64,000 nt of DNA from Candidatus Vecturithrix granuli (GTDB taxonomy: Bacteria; Moduliflexota; Moduliflexia; Moduliflexales; Moduliflexaceae): NCBI GenBank assembly GCA_000739535.1, contig DF820467.1, positions 265,895 through 329,894 on the forward strand. The letters run 5' to 3'. A program made the position numbers and the translations under genes. Below are positions 7,525-15,474 of this stretch, in pieces; within the stretch, counting starts at the first letter, position 1; each line of letters starts with the position of its first letter. Under the pieces are notes generated by a model. The model was not told where the DNA came from, did no database searches, and worked only from the letters and a program-made list of their open reading frames with translations.

Positions 7525-10500
7525 ATGGCGATTGCAAAAGATGTTTTTGCGCAGTTCATCAAAGCATTTCAATTCAGAGAAGTGTTCAATGAAATGGGCT
7601 GGAACAATGACCGCTCGAAACAAACGCTGGTGGTTGACGGCGCGCGCTATACGCTCACCGGCGTTGCGGAAAAACGCGGGTTTCGGATTTTCACCTGTAC
7701 GCCGGCCGACGGCGCCGCCCTGCCTGACCGCCTGACGCGCAAGCAAATCGAGGGCAAAGTTACGAAACTGTTTCAGGAACATCTGATTATTTTTATTGAC
7801 GCGGCGCAGCAGGAGCAAATCTGGCAGTTGGCGGTGCGCAAAGCTGGCAGCCCGACCAGGATCAGCGAAACGCGCTACAGCCTCGCGCAAGACCCGCAGT
7901 TGTTGTATCAACGCGCCAGCGGCCTGTTTTTTACGCTGGATGAAGAGGAACACGTAACGATCATTGACGTGACCACGCGGGTAGCTGAGAATTTCCAGCA
8001 GAACAACGAAAAAGTCACGAAAAAGTTCTATGAACGCTTCAAAAAACAGCACGCTGCCTTCCTGAAATTCATTCAAGGCATTGATGACAACATGCGCCGC
8101 GATTGGTACGCCTCGCTCATGCTCAACCGCCTGATGTTCTGCTATTTCATTCAGAAAAAGGGCTTTTTGGACAATAATACGAATTACCTGCAAACGAAAC
8201 TCCGCGCGTGTCAGGCCAGAAAAGGCCAGAACGCTTTTTATTCGTTTTACCGGAATTTTCTGTTGGCCCTGTTCCATCAGGGCTTAGGCGCGCCGCAGCG
8301 CGACGAGCAGCTTGAGGTGGAACTCGGCCAGATTCCCTATTTGAACGGCGGCTTGTTTGACGAACACGAGATTGAAAAGACCTTTCCCAAAATCCAGATT
8401 GCGGATCAAGCCTTTGAAGCGTTGTTTGATTTTTTTGACGAGTACGAATGGCATCTGGATACGCGCGCCGCGGCTTCCGGCCGCGACATAAATCCTGATG
8501 TCATCGGCTACATCTTTGAAAAATATATCAACGACCGCGCGCAGATGGGCGCGTACTACACCAAAGAAGACATCACGGACTACATCAGCAAAAACTGTGT
8601 GATTCCCTGGCTGTTCGATGAAGTCAAACGGCAGTATCCGGCTGCGTTCGCGGCCGATGGCTGGCTGTGGTTCATGTTCAGGCACAGCGGCGATGAGTAT
8701 CTTTACGACGCCGTGAAATATGGTATTCCTGAACCCTCAACCCTCACCCCCAACCCCTCTCCCAGAGGGCGAGGGGAGGTGGGAGAGACAGACCTGTTTG
8801 CCGATCTGCCGCCGGAGATTTTACAAGGCTTTGATCCGGAACTCGAACAGAAAATTGTGGATGGCAGCGGCCCCTGGCTCTGGGAACTGCGCAAAAGCTG
8901 GAACAGGTCTGCGCCAGCGGACATCGCGCTGCCGACCGAAACCTACCGCGAACTGATCGAACGGCGCAGGCGTTACGCCGAGATTACAGCGAAAATCGCC
9001 AACGGCGAAATCCATGCGATCAATGACTTTATCACCTATAACCTCAATATCCGCCAGTTTGCCCAGGATGTGATTGAAACCACCGCCGATGCTGAGTTCG
9101 TCAAGCAGTTCTATAAAGCCCTGAACCGCATCACGATTCTTGACCCCACCTGCGGCTCTGGCGCGTTTCTGTTCGCCGCGCTCAATATCCTCGAACCGCT
9201 GTATGAAGCCTGCATTCACAGAATGAAAAATTTTATTGATGAAGAGGAAATGAACCACAGAGGCCCGCAGATTGCCACAGATCAGAAACAGGGGAAAACA
9301 CACTACAAATTCTTTGAGGAGGTGTTGCGGCAGGTCAATGCGCCGGAACATCCGAATTTGCAGTATTTCATATACAAGAGCATTATCCTGAACAATCTTT
9401 ACGGCGTGGACATCATGAACGAGGCGGTGGAAATCGCCAAACTGCGGCTGTTTTTGAAACTGGCGGCGACAGTTGACGCAGACTACCGCAAACCGAATTT
9501 AGGGCTTGAGCCGCTGCCGGATGTGGATTTCAACATCCGCGCCGGGAATACGCTTGTGGGCTATGCGACCGAAACGCAACTCAATGAGGCGTTTGTCGGA
9601 AGATTCGATTTTGATAATGACGCCGGAAGGATCAAAGAACAGTGCGACATCGTGGCCCGCGCCTTTGCGCGTTATAAGGAAATCCAGCTTGCCGGCCGCG
9701 CGGAGTTTGCGGATTTCAAACAGGCCAAAGACGACCTGAACCGCCGCCTGGCGCACCTGACGGACAAACTGAACGCGCTGCTGCACAAGCAGCACTACGC
9801 GCACATTCCTTACGAGCACTGGCAGGCCGCGCACCAACCCTTGCACTGGTTCGCGGAGTTTTATGAGATTATCCACGCTCGCGGCGGCTTTGATGCGATT
9901 ATCGGCAATCCGCCTTATGTGGAATATAGTAAGACAAAGAAAACATACCAATTAAAAGCTAATGCTTATGAATCTGAATCAGCAGGGAATCTCTATGCTT
10001 TATGTTTTGAGAGAAGTTTAGCAATTCAAAGAATAGATGGATGGATCGGGATGATCGTGCAGCAACCAATTGTATCAACCCAAAGAATGGAGGTTGTAAG
10101 GAAAATTTTATTGCAAAACTCAAAAATTGTTCTATCCAGTACTTTTGATGATAGGCCAAGTAAATTATTTGATGGAATGCATCATGCTCGTATGGCAGTG
10201 TTGATTGCTCAGAAGACCCACAAGCAAGAAAATATAAATTTAGTAGATTTGTATGTTACACGATATAATAAATGGTACAAGGAAGAGTCTTCTATAGTTT
10301 TTGAAATCTTGAATTATATAAAAAGTGAGCATCATCTAAAACTTAATGTTTTTCCTAAAATGGGTTCTGTTCTTGAAAATACAATGATTGCCCAATTAGT
10401 CTCAATTCCTACTTTTTTAGCGTATTGGAGAACAAATCGTGAAGCCAATTATCAAATTTATTATAAAATAACTGGTGTTGGACATTGGTTTACCATAACA

Positions 10501-10974
10501 GTGCGTCCTCCACGATTTTTCCGAGAAGGCATAGAATCTTCTTCTACCAGAGAAAATACTATAACGTTTACAAACCAACAGATTAGAGATCAAGCATTTA
10601 CTCTCATGAATAGTTCGTTATTTTACTGGTTTTATCAAGTTAGAACAAATTGTCGAGACTTCAATCCATCAGATTACAAAACCTTTCCAATTCCAGATAA
10701 TCTTGATTCAGAGGATTTTTCATCTTTATCACAAAAGTTACAAGAAAGCATAGATTCTTCAAGTACATTTATCAATATAACTCATCAAAAAACTGGAGAG
10801 ATAAAATTAGAACAATTCAGACCTCGTGAAGCGAAGCCTATTATAGACGAAATCGATACCGTTTTAGCCCAGCATTACGGCTTCAGCCAGGCCGAACTGG
10901 ATTTCATCATCAATTACGACATCAAATACCGCCTGGGCAAGGAACTACGCAGCGCAGAGGAGGAAGGCGCATGA
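7525..10974 (+). CDS. Eco57I-type DNA adenine methyltransferase / restriction-modification enzyme
   Basis: A 1149-residue protein. After an N-terminal region of unknown role come YYTKEDITDYISKN near residue 345, AdoMet-binding motif I LDPTCGSGAFLFAA near 540, and catalytic motif IV AIIGNPPYVEYS near 795. NPPY is typical of N6-adenine methylation of DNA. The region after motif IV, about 9920-10830, should hold the target-recognition domain; it is markedly AT-rich and codon-shifted relative to both flanks. A palindrome-derived peptide, TLTPNPSPRGRGE, lies in frame near residues 405-420. The start ATG 7525 has AGGAGA. It follows the PLD-SNF2 helicase, and the two likely form one modification-dependent defence module. 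Whether it also contains a nuclease is unclear; I see no certain PD-(D/E)xK site. Confidence 0.85.
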   Translation: MAIAKDVFAQFIKAFQFREVFNEMGWNNDRSKQTLVVDGARYTLTGVAEKRGFRIFTCTPADGAALPDRLTRKQIEGKVTKLFQEHLIIFIDAAQQEQIWQLAVRKAGSPTRISETRYSLAQDPQLLYQRASGLFFTLDEEEHVTIIDVTTRVAENFQQNNEKVTKKFYERFKKQHAAFLKFIQGIDDNMRRDWYASLMLNRLMFCYFIQKKGFLDNNTNYLQTKLRACQARKGQNAFYSFYRNFLLALFHQGLGAPQRDEQLEVELGQIPYLNGGLFDEHEIEKTFPKIQIADQAFEALFDFFDEYEWHLDTRAAASGRDINPDVIGYIFEKYINDRAQMGAYYTKEDITDYISKNCVIPWLFDEVKRQYPAAFAADGWLWFMFRHSGDEYLYDAVKYGIPEPSTLTPNPSPRGRGEVGETDLFADLPPEILQGFDPELEQKIVDGSGPWLWELRKSWNRSAPADIALPTETYRELIERRRRYAEITAKIANGEIHAINDFITYNLNIRQFAQDVIETTADAEFVKQFYKALNRITILDPTCGSGAFLFAALNILEPLYEACIHRMKNFIDEEEMNHRGPQIATDQKQGKTHYKFFEEVLRQVNAPEHPNLQYFIYKSIILNNLYGVDIMNEAVEIAKLRLFLKLAATVDADYRKPNLGLEPLPDVDFNIRAGNTLVGYATETQLNEAFVGRFDFDNDAGRIKEQCDIVARAFARYKEIQLAGRAEFADFKQAKDDLNRRLAHLTDKLNALLHKQHYAHIPYEHWQAAHQPLHWFAEFYEIIHARGGFDAIIGNPPYVEYSKTKKTYQLKANAYESESAGNLYALCFERSLAIQRIDGWIGMIVQQPIVSTQRMEVVRKILLQNSKIVLSSTFDDRPSKLFDGMHHARMAVLIAQKTHKQENINLVDLYVTRYNKWYKEESSIVFEILNYIKSEHHLKLNVFPKMGSVLENTMIAQLVSIPTFLAYWRTNREANYQIYYKITGVGHWFTITVRPPRFFREGIESSSTRENTITFTNQQIRDQAFTLMNSSLFYWFYQVRTNCRDFNPSDYKTFPIPDNLDSEDFSSLSQKLQESIDSSSTFINITHQKTGEIKLEQFRPREAKPIIDEIDTVLAQHYGFSQAELDFIINYDIKYRLGKELRSAEEEGA
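8741..8785. repeat. In-frame palindrome inside the methyltransferase gene
   Basis: The block ACCCCCAACCCCTCTCCCAG followed by AGGGCGAGGGGAGGTGGG is a hairpin inside the coding frame. It adds roughly 15 residues without breaking it. Its peptide (PNPSPRGRGE) is recognisable as a dispersed-repeat translation product seen in many repeat-rich bacterial genomes. Confidence 0.65.
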
Positions 10975-11206
10975 ACAACGCCAGTGCATTTTTTATTGAC
11001 AATTGCCAGCGAGAACTTCATATTATCATAAGGAAATGATGAAGAATAATTTCGTTTGACTTCTCTCGCAAAGCCCGCAAAGACGCAAAGCCCTTGAGAA
11101 TGAGTTCTTTGCGAGCTTGGCGGGCTTTGCGAGAAAAATGGTGATCGAGTACGGAATGACATAAACCTGACACTTTTTCCGGGGAAACCGGATGGAGGGA
11201 TCGGAT
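10975..11206 (+). other. Spacer with a 22-codon frame and a palindrome
   Basis: An ATG at 10971 overlaps the methyltransferase stop as ATGA and opens a frame of only 22 codons (MNNASAFFIDNCQRELH...) ending at 11039. The overlap suggests a third gene once followed, now lost or interrupted. The rest of the spacer is the palindrome at 11063-11137 (CTCGCAAAGCCCGC arms, relative of 41816-41890) and the leader of the antitoxin gene. No function can be given to the short frame. Confidence 0.3.
11063..11137. repeat. CTCGCAAAGCCCGC palindrome, copy 1
   Basis: Arms TCTCGCAAAGCCCGCAAAG and CTTGGCGGGCTTTGCGAGA close on a centre containing CTTTGCGAG-related text. A second copy is at 41816-41890 in the sugar cluster. 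Confidence 0.8.
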
Positions 11207-11512
11207 ATGCTCACAACGGGACATGCCACAACCCGCATCGAACTTGATCTTCCGAGCGATGTCTTGTTTGCCCTGAGAAGCTTTGGACAGCCTGGCGTCA
11301 TCCGACAAAAGGTTAAAACGGCTCTGGCGCTTTTGTTATTCCAGGAAGATGCCATCTCGCTTGGAAAAGCTGCGGACGTTGCTGACATGAGTTACGGACA
11401 ATTTCTTGATGTGCTGCAAGCGCACGGTATTGCCGCCTATGATTACACCGAACAGGCGTTCGCGTGGGATAACGAAGCTGTGGCGGCCTATCAGCAGGCG
11501 GTGCAGTCATGA
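11207..11512 (+). CDS. UPF0175 family antitoxin
   Basis: 101 residues. The central block ISLGKAADVADMSYGQFLDVL and following QAHGIAAYDYT match the UPF0175 helix-turn-helix-like family, known as the small partner of DUF3368/PIN toxins. The predicted role is DNA binding and neutralisation of the nuclease encoded next. An upstream in-frame ATG exists at 11192, but GGAGGG lies at proper spacing before ATG 11207. The stop overlaps the toxin start by four bases (ATGA), implying translational coupling. The promoter lies in the palindrome-containing spacer and was not resolved. Confidence 0.8.
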   Translation: MLTTGHATTRIELDLPSDVLFALRSFGQPGVIRQKVKTALALLLFQEDAISLGKAADVADMSYGQFLDVLQAHGIAAYDYTEQAFAWDNEAVAAYQQAVQS

Positions 11513-12000
11513 CAGCCTTTCGCGTTGTTGTGGATAGCAGTTGCATTATCGGACTGACGCACATTGGCCTCTTTGATCGACTGCCGGATATTTTTCAGGA
11601 TGTCTCCATTCCTGAATGCGTCTATCATGAGGTCGTGGTAAACGGAAAAGGCAGACCAGGAGCGGATGAGACGGCAAAAGCTGTTCACGCTGGCTGGCTT
11701 GTCCAACGGTCGGTGCAAGATAAGCTGGCAGTTGACGCCTTGCTCGCCAACCTCAGCCGGGGAGAGGCCGAGGTCATTATTCTGGCGAAAGAATTAGCAT
11801 GTGATTACGCACTCATTGATGAGAAAATCGCCCGAAATATTGCGGCTCTTCTCGGCGTTAAAACGACAGGGGTGCTCGGCGTGATGAATATGGCAATTCT
11901 GGCCGGTATTCCGGTTCAGAAAAAATGCGCTCTTGACACATTGCGCCGCGTTGGTTTCCGCATAAGTGAGCACCTCTACCAAGACTTGCTAAAACTCTAA
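11509..12000 (+). CDS. DUF3368 PIN-domain ribonuclease toxin
   Basis: 163 residues with a PIN-like fold. The first acidic residue is in VVDSSCIIGL, the second in GEAEVIILAKEL, the third in YALIDEKIARN, and the DUF3368 tail KTTGVLGVMNMAILAGIP is followed by VGFRISEHLYQDLL. PIN toxins are Mg2+-dependent RNases acting on RNA in the cytoplasm. The start overlaps the UPF0175 antitoxin by ATGA, the usual arrangement of this toxin-antitoxin class. All acidic positions I can identify are present, so it should be active. Its position just after the helicase-methyltransferase pair is consistent with a small defence or stabilisation island. Confidence 0.8.
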   Translation: MTAFRVVVDSSCIIGLTHIGLFDRLPDIFQDVSIPECVYHEVVVNGKGRPGADETAKAVHAGWLVQRSVQDKLAVDALLANLSRGEAEVIILAKELACDYALIDEKIARNIAALLGVKTTGVLGVMNMAILAGIPVQKKCALDTLRRVGFRISEHLYQDLLKL

Positions 12001-12012
12001 GTGTTGGTATTG

Positions 12013-12053
12013 AGTTGTTTCGAGAATTTCGAAGACTTATTCCCGAAACAACA
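12013..12053. repeat. TTTCGRGAAT hairpin
   Basis: GTTGTTTCGAGAATTTCG pairs with TTCCCGAAACAAC across a short loop. It lies 12 bp after the toxin stop and may serve as a transcript end. Same family as 2116-2159, 7383-7418 and 38098-38140. Confidence 0.7.
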
Positions 12054-12150
12054 AATTTCGGAAATGAGGTTGACCCATTCATAGTTTCACCTTCAGGCGG
12101 AAAACTCGCTCAAGTGAGAACTATGAACCGGGTGAATGCGGAGGGGGAGC

Positions 12151-12618
12151 ATGATCGCGGCAGCGCACGGCAACCGGGAACTGCTTGCTGTCCCGAAAAC
12201 CGCCTTTTTGTGCAGCCGGCAGGTGCCGGCCGCGGCGGTGTTGAAGTGCTATGACTGGGCGATTGCGCAGCGCGACGCCGGCCGCTGCGTCATCAGCGGC
12301 TTTCATTCCCAAATCGAACGCGATGTGTTTCATTACTTGCTGGCCGGCACTCAGCCGGTCATCATGGCCCTGGCGCGGGGTTTGAAAACGCGCATCGAGC
12401 CGGAACTGCGCGCCGCGCTTGCAGCCGGACGATTGTTGATTGTGACCCCCTTTGACAGCGAGGTCAGGCGCGTCACCGCTGAAACCGCCGCTGCGCGTAA
12501 TCGCTTGATGCTCGCCCTGGCGGACGACGTGGTGGTCGGCTACGCGCGCGCCGGCGGTATGCTGGCCAGCCTGATCGAGGAAATCACAGATAAGAAGATT
12601 TATCGGATTGTAGTATAA
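12151..12618 (+). CDS. SLOG/DprA-like Rossmann protein
   Basis: 155 residues. The order of motifs resembles the SLOG superfamily that includes DprA/Smf: AFLCSRQVPAAAVLK, RCVISGFHSQIERDV, GTQPVIMALARG, LIVTPFDSEVRRVTAETAAARN and the glycine-rich DDVVVGYARAGG. Such folds bind nucleotides or single-stranded DNA; short stand-alone members have no firm function. GGAGG at 12140 suits ATG 12151; another ATG at 12136 is possible. High GC and a strong purine-rich leader set it apart from the toxin gene before it. A role in defence signalling is conceivable from the neighbourhood but not shown. Confidence 0.55.
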   Translation: MIAAAHGNRELLAVPKTAFLCSRQVPAAAVLKCYDWAIAQRDAGRCVISGFHSQIERDVFHYLLAGTQPVIMALARGLKTRIEPELRAALAAGRLLIVTPFDSEVRRVTAETAAARNRLMLALADDVVVGYARAGGMLASLIEEITDKKIYRIVV

Positions 12619-12636
12619 AAAGCATTAGGCGGCAGA

Positions 12637-12738
12637 TATAGCAATTCTAAATCATTTGCCACATGCCACTTCGACTCCGCTCAGTGACCGGGCGGCTGTC
12701 GAGCGGGGTCGAGACACAACTAATTTAGGATCGCTATA
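12637..12738. mobile_element. MITE-like element with TATAGCRATYCTAAAT ends
   Basis: Terminal inverted repeats TATAGCAATTCTAAAT (12637-12652) and its near reverse complement (12723-12738) enclose a second palindrome based on TTCGACTCCGCTCAG/CTGTCGAGCGGGGTCGA. About 102 bp, no coding capacity. The remaining 12739-12949 spacer holds only the leader of the ABC binding-protein gene. Confidence 0.6.
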
Positions 12739-12949
12739 ACTCGTTTGTAGTTCTCGCTTTTCGGAAGCCTCGCGTCATTTACGTCACTGCCAGATTTTAA
12801 AACATCAAGAAAACTTCATAACCCTCTCTATCTTTCATCATTCATTTGATGCACTTTTTACTTGACAGAAGGGAGAAGCCGTCTCATACGCAATTACGTC
12901 GAAATATGAGGAACAATTCCCCAAAAATAATCAACAAAGGAGAAGAGTT

Positions 12950-14182
12950 ATGAAAAAAGCTGTTCTGTTAGTACTGTCTTGCATGCTGATTGCTTCGTTC
13001 GCCTGGGCAGAGGATGTGACGATTGAGTTTATCCAGTGGTGGGCCCCGGAACTTCCGGAAGGTTCGTTCCGTGCGATTATGGATGAGTTTGAAGCTCAGA
13101 ACCCTGGAATTAAAGTGGAACTGATCAGTGGGCCGTATTCGAATACCCGCGATCAGATTGTGGCTGGCGCTGCGACCGGGACGCTCAGTGATGTTGTTGG
13201 TTTAGACGGCGCATGGGTGAATGACCTGGCAAAGCAGGGCGCGATTGCTGCGCTTGATGATTTGATGGCTTCTACCAATTTTGACGCCAGTCAGGTTGCA
13301 GCGATCATTAAGCTGGATGGCAAGAGCTATATGTTTCCGGTGGCCTCCTTCGTCTATCCTATCTTCATCAATCTTGACCTGCTCAAGGCCGCCGGTATCG
13401 AGAATCCGCCGGCAAACAGAACTGAATTTGTCGAAGCGGCAAGAAAGCTGACCGATCCGGCGAAGAATCAATATGGCTGGGTACTTCCGCTTTCCCTGCA
13501 GACGCCTAATGGCGTCCAGAATGATGTCATGTCGTGGGTGTGGGCCTCTGGCGGAAGCATGCTCAAAGACGGCAAACCTGATCTGACGAATGAAAATGTG
13601 ATCAGCGCCCTGAAATTTATCGAATCCATGTATAAAGAAGGCTTGATTTCTCCGGGATCCTTTGCAAAGCAAGAGCAGGATAAGGTCGAGGAATTTGTGA
13701 ATGGCCGCATTGGTATGATGGTTGATACCCTCGCCCACATCAACATGATCCGCGACCGAAATCCAGATCTGAAGTTCACGATTTCCGATTTTCCGGCGGT
13801 TGATGGTTATACCGGTCGCAAGGGCCTGCCGTATGCGGCCTGGGGCATCGGCATCAGTGAGAACAGCGAACACAAAGCAGAGGCCTGGAAACTGGTCTCT
13901 TATTTGATGAGCGCTGAGGTCAACAGCAAGCTCGTCTCTATTGCCAATGCTTTCCCCGGCAATATCCATGCAAAGCCTGACTTTGTTGTTGCTGATGAAC
14001 TGTTTGGTAAGGGATTTGAGATTTTCCAGGCTGGCTATCTTGCCAACGAATTTGTTGGTCTTCCTGTCGCCGAGGAACTGATGAGAATGTTCGACGAAGA
14101 GATTCAAAAAATGCTTGAAGGCCAGCAGACCGCCGAAGAGGCTGCTGCAAAAGCTCAGGCCAAGTGGGAAGCTGAGTTCTAA
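12950..14182 (+). CDS. Sugar ABC transporter substrate-binding protein
   Basis: 410 residues starting with a signal peptide of about 20 residues (MKKAVLLVLSCMLIASF, cleavage near AWA-ED), so exported to the periplasm. The mature part has the family 1 extracellular solute-binding layout: IEFIQWWAPELPEG, then AQNPGIKVELISGPYS, then VAGAATGTLSDVVGLDG. Two MalF/MalG-type permeases follow (14554, 15475), so this is the binding component of a carbohydrate importer. No ATPase gene is present, so a shared MsmK-type ATPase elsewhere is likely. Shine-Dalgarno AAAGGAG precedes ATG 12950. A terminator-bearing duplication separates it from the permeases, which would favour excess binding protein. Confidence 0.9.
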   Translation: MKKAVLLVLSCMLIASFAWAEDVTIEFIQWWAPELPEGSFRAIMDEFEAQNPGIKVELISGPYSNTRDQIVAGAATGTLSDVVGLDGAWVNDLAKQGAIAALDDLMASTNFDASQVAAIIKLDGKSYMFPVASFVYPIFINLDLLKAAGIENPPANRTEFVEAARKLTDPAKNQYGWVLPLSLQTPNGVQNDVMSWVWASGGSMLKDGKPDLTNENVISALKFIESMYKEGLISPGSFAKQEQDKVEEFVNGRIGMMVDTLAHINMIRDRNPDLKFTISDFPAVDGYTGRKGLPYAAWGIGISENSEHKAEAWKLVSYLMSAEVNSKLVSIANAFPGNIHAKPDFVVADELFGKGFEIFQAGYLANEFVGLPVAEELMRMFDEEIQKMLEGQQTAEEAAAKAQAKWEAEF

Positions 14183-14383
14183 AGTATGAGCGGCGCAATA
14201 AATTGTATTGCGCCGCCTTTATGAAACACATCTGGTAGTCCCGCCCTACGCGGCGGCAATGACACTAAAGTATGAGCGGCGCAATAAATTGTATTGCGCC
14301 GCCTTTATGAAGCACATCTGGTAGTCCCGCCCTACGCGGCGGCAATGACACCGATAAACCCGCCACGTAGGGCGGGACTACCA
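14181..14383 (+). repeat. Tandem 86-bp duplication with terminator hairpins plus palindrome
   Basis: Two near-identical units start at 14181 and 14267. Each holds the stem GCGGCGCAATA/TATTGCGCCGC (14190-14216 and 14276-14302) followed by CTTTAT, then TGGTAGTCCCGCCCTACG. The second unit runs into the inverse arm CGTAGGGCGGGACTACCA, closing a palindrome at 14319-14383. The rest of 14384-14553 contains no gene I can support; a 86-codon frame at 14294 merely reads through these repeats. Confidence 0.85.
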
Positions 14384-14553
14384 GGCATTGTTGATGGGTA
14401 CTTATTTCCGAAATGCTGTACTAATACACTGTTTTACAAATACGTCACCAGGAGTGCATCATGTGTGATGATGCATCGCTTGCCGCAAAAACGGATTTTT
14501 TGCGATCCAAGAAAGTTCAGAAAATTTATTCATAATCATTTAGAAAGGACATA

Positions 14554-15471
14554 ATGGCATTTTTTCAACCGGACACAGCCCTTCCTCTGATTTCGTACAA
14601 GGCCCGGCGAGCGATGGCGCCCTATATCTATCTGGCGCCGACCATTCTTCTTCTGGCGATTCTCATGCTCTTTCCCATCATCACTGTTATCCGCTATTCC
14701 CTTTTAGACAACGTGATCATGAACAAGCATCCGGTTTTCGTCGGTCTGCAGAATTACAAATCCGTCCTGGCAAACGAGACTTTCAGGATCTCCGTAGGAA
14801 ACACCCTGTATTTTACTATCATGAGCGTCATCTTCCATTTATTGATCGGTCTGTCGTTTGCCCTGTTATTGAATTCGAAGCTCATCAATAGTAAGATCAG
14901 AAGTCTTCTGAGAGTGTTTTACATCATGCCCTGGGTGTTTACGGCGACCATCGTCGCAATTATCTGGCGTTTGTTGCTGAACCCGGTCGGAGTGATCAAC
15001 TATATTTTAACGACCCTGAACATCACGAGCAGCAATATCGAGTGGCTTGCATCGGCGAACACCGCGCTTCACGCGGTGACGTTCATCAATATCTGGGCCG
15101 GATATCCTTTCTATATGGTCAGTCTGCTCGCAGGTCTTCAGGGGGTGCCCGGTGAACTGTATGAAGCCTCCATCATTGACGGGGCCAATGAATTTCAGAA
15201 ATTCTGGTATATCACGATTCCGCATCTTGTGCCGATTATTATCAGCATCGCCATGCTCGACTTCATCTGGACCATGCAGGTGTTCCCCCTCATCTGGATG
15301 ACCACGGGCGGCGGCCCTATTCGGGCAACCGAAATGCTGAGCACTTTTACGTATAAACTTGCATTCAGCACCTACAAGTTTTCACTCGCCTCGGCAAGCG
15401 CGGTGATCATCCTTTTATTATCCATGAGCGTGGCATTGTTCTACGTCAGACATCAGAAAGCGAGAGAATAG
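14554..15471 (+). CDS. Sugar ABC transporter permease, MalF type
   Basis: 305 residues with six predicted membrane helices. The cytoplasmic EAA loop reads ELYEASIIDGANEFQKFWY followed by ITIPHLVP, the docking site for the transport ATPase. Inner-membrane half of a carbohydrate importer together with the next gene, three bases downstream. AAAGGAC precedes ATG 14554. The binding-protein gene lies 371 bp upstream behind duplicated terminators. The substrate is unknown; no catabolic enzyme is adjacent on this strand. Confidence 0.88.
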   Translation: MAFFQPDTALPLISYKARRAMAPYIYLAPTILLLAILMLFPIITVIRYSLLDNVIMNKHPVFVGLQNYKSVLANETFRISVGNTLYFTIMSVIFHLLIGLSFALLLNSKLINSKIRSLLRVFYIMPWVFTATIVAIIWRLLLNPVGVINYILTTLNITSSNIEWLASANTALHAVTFINIWAGYPFYMVSLLAGLQGVPGELYEASIIDGANEFQKFWYITIPHLVPIIISIAMLDFIWTMQVFPLIWMTTGGGPIRATEMLSTFTYKLAFSTYKFSLASASAVIILLLSMSVALFYVRHQKARE

Positions 15472-15474
15472 CGC

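Noticed and set aside
7462-8277. 271-codon reverse frame over the methyltransferase start
   Set aside because: Antisense shadow of a well-supported coding region, with no Shine-Dalgarno or motifs.
13202-14107. 301-codon reverse frame over the ABC binding protein
   Set aside because: Antisense shadow; the plus-strand frame has a signal peptide and family motifs.
14294-14554. 86-codon frame before the MalF-type permease
   Set aside because: It reads through duplicated terminators and a palindrome, with no family resemblance.
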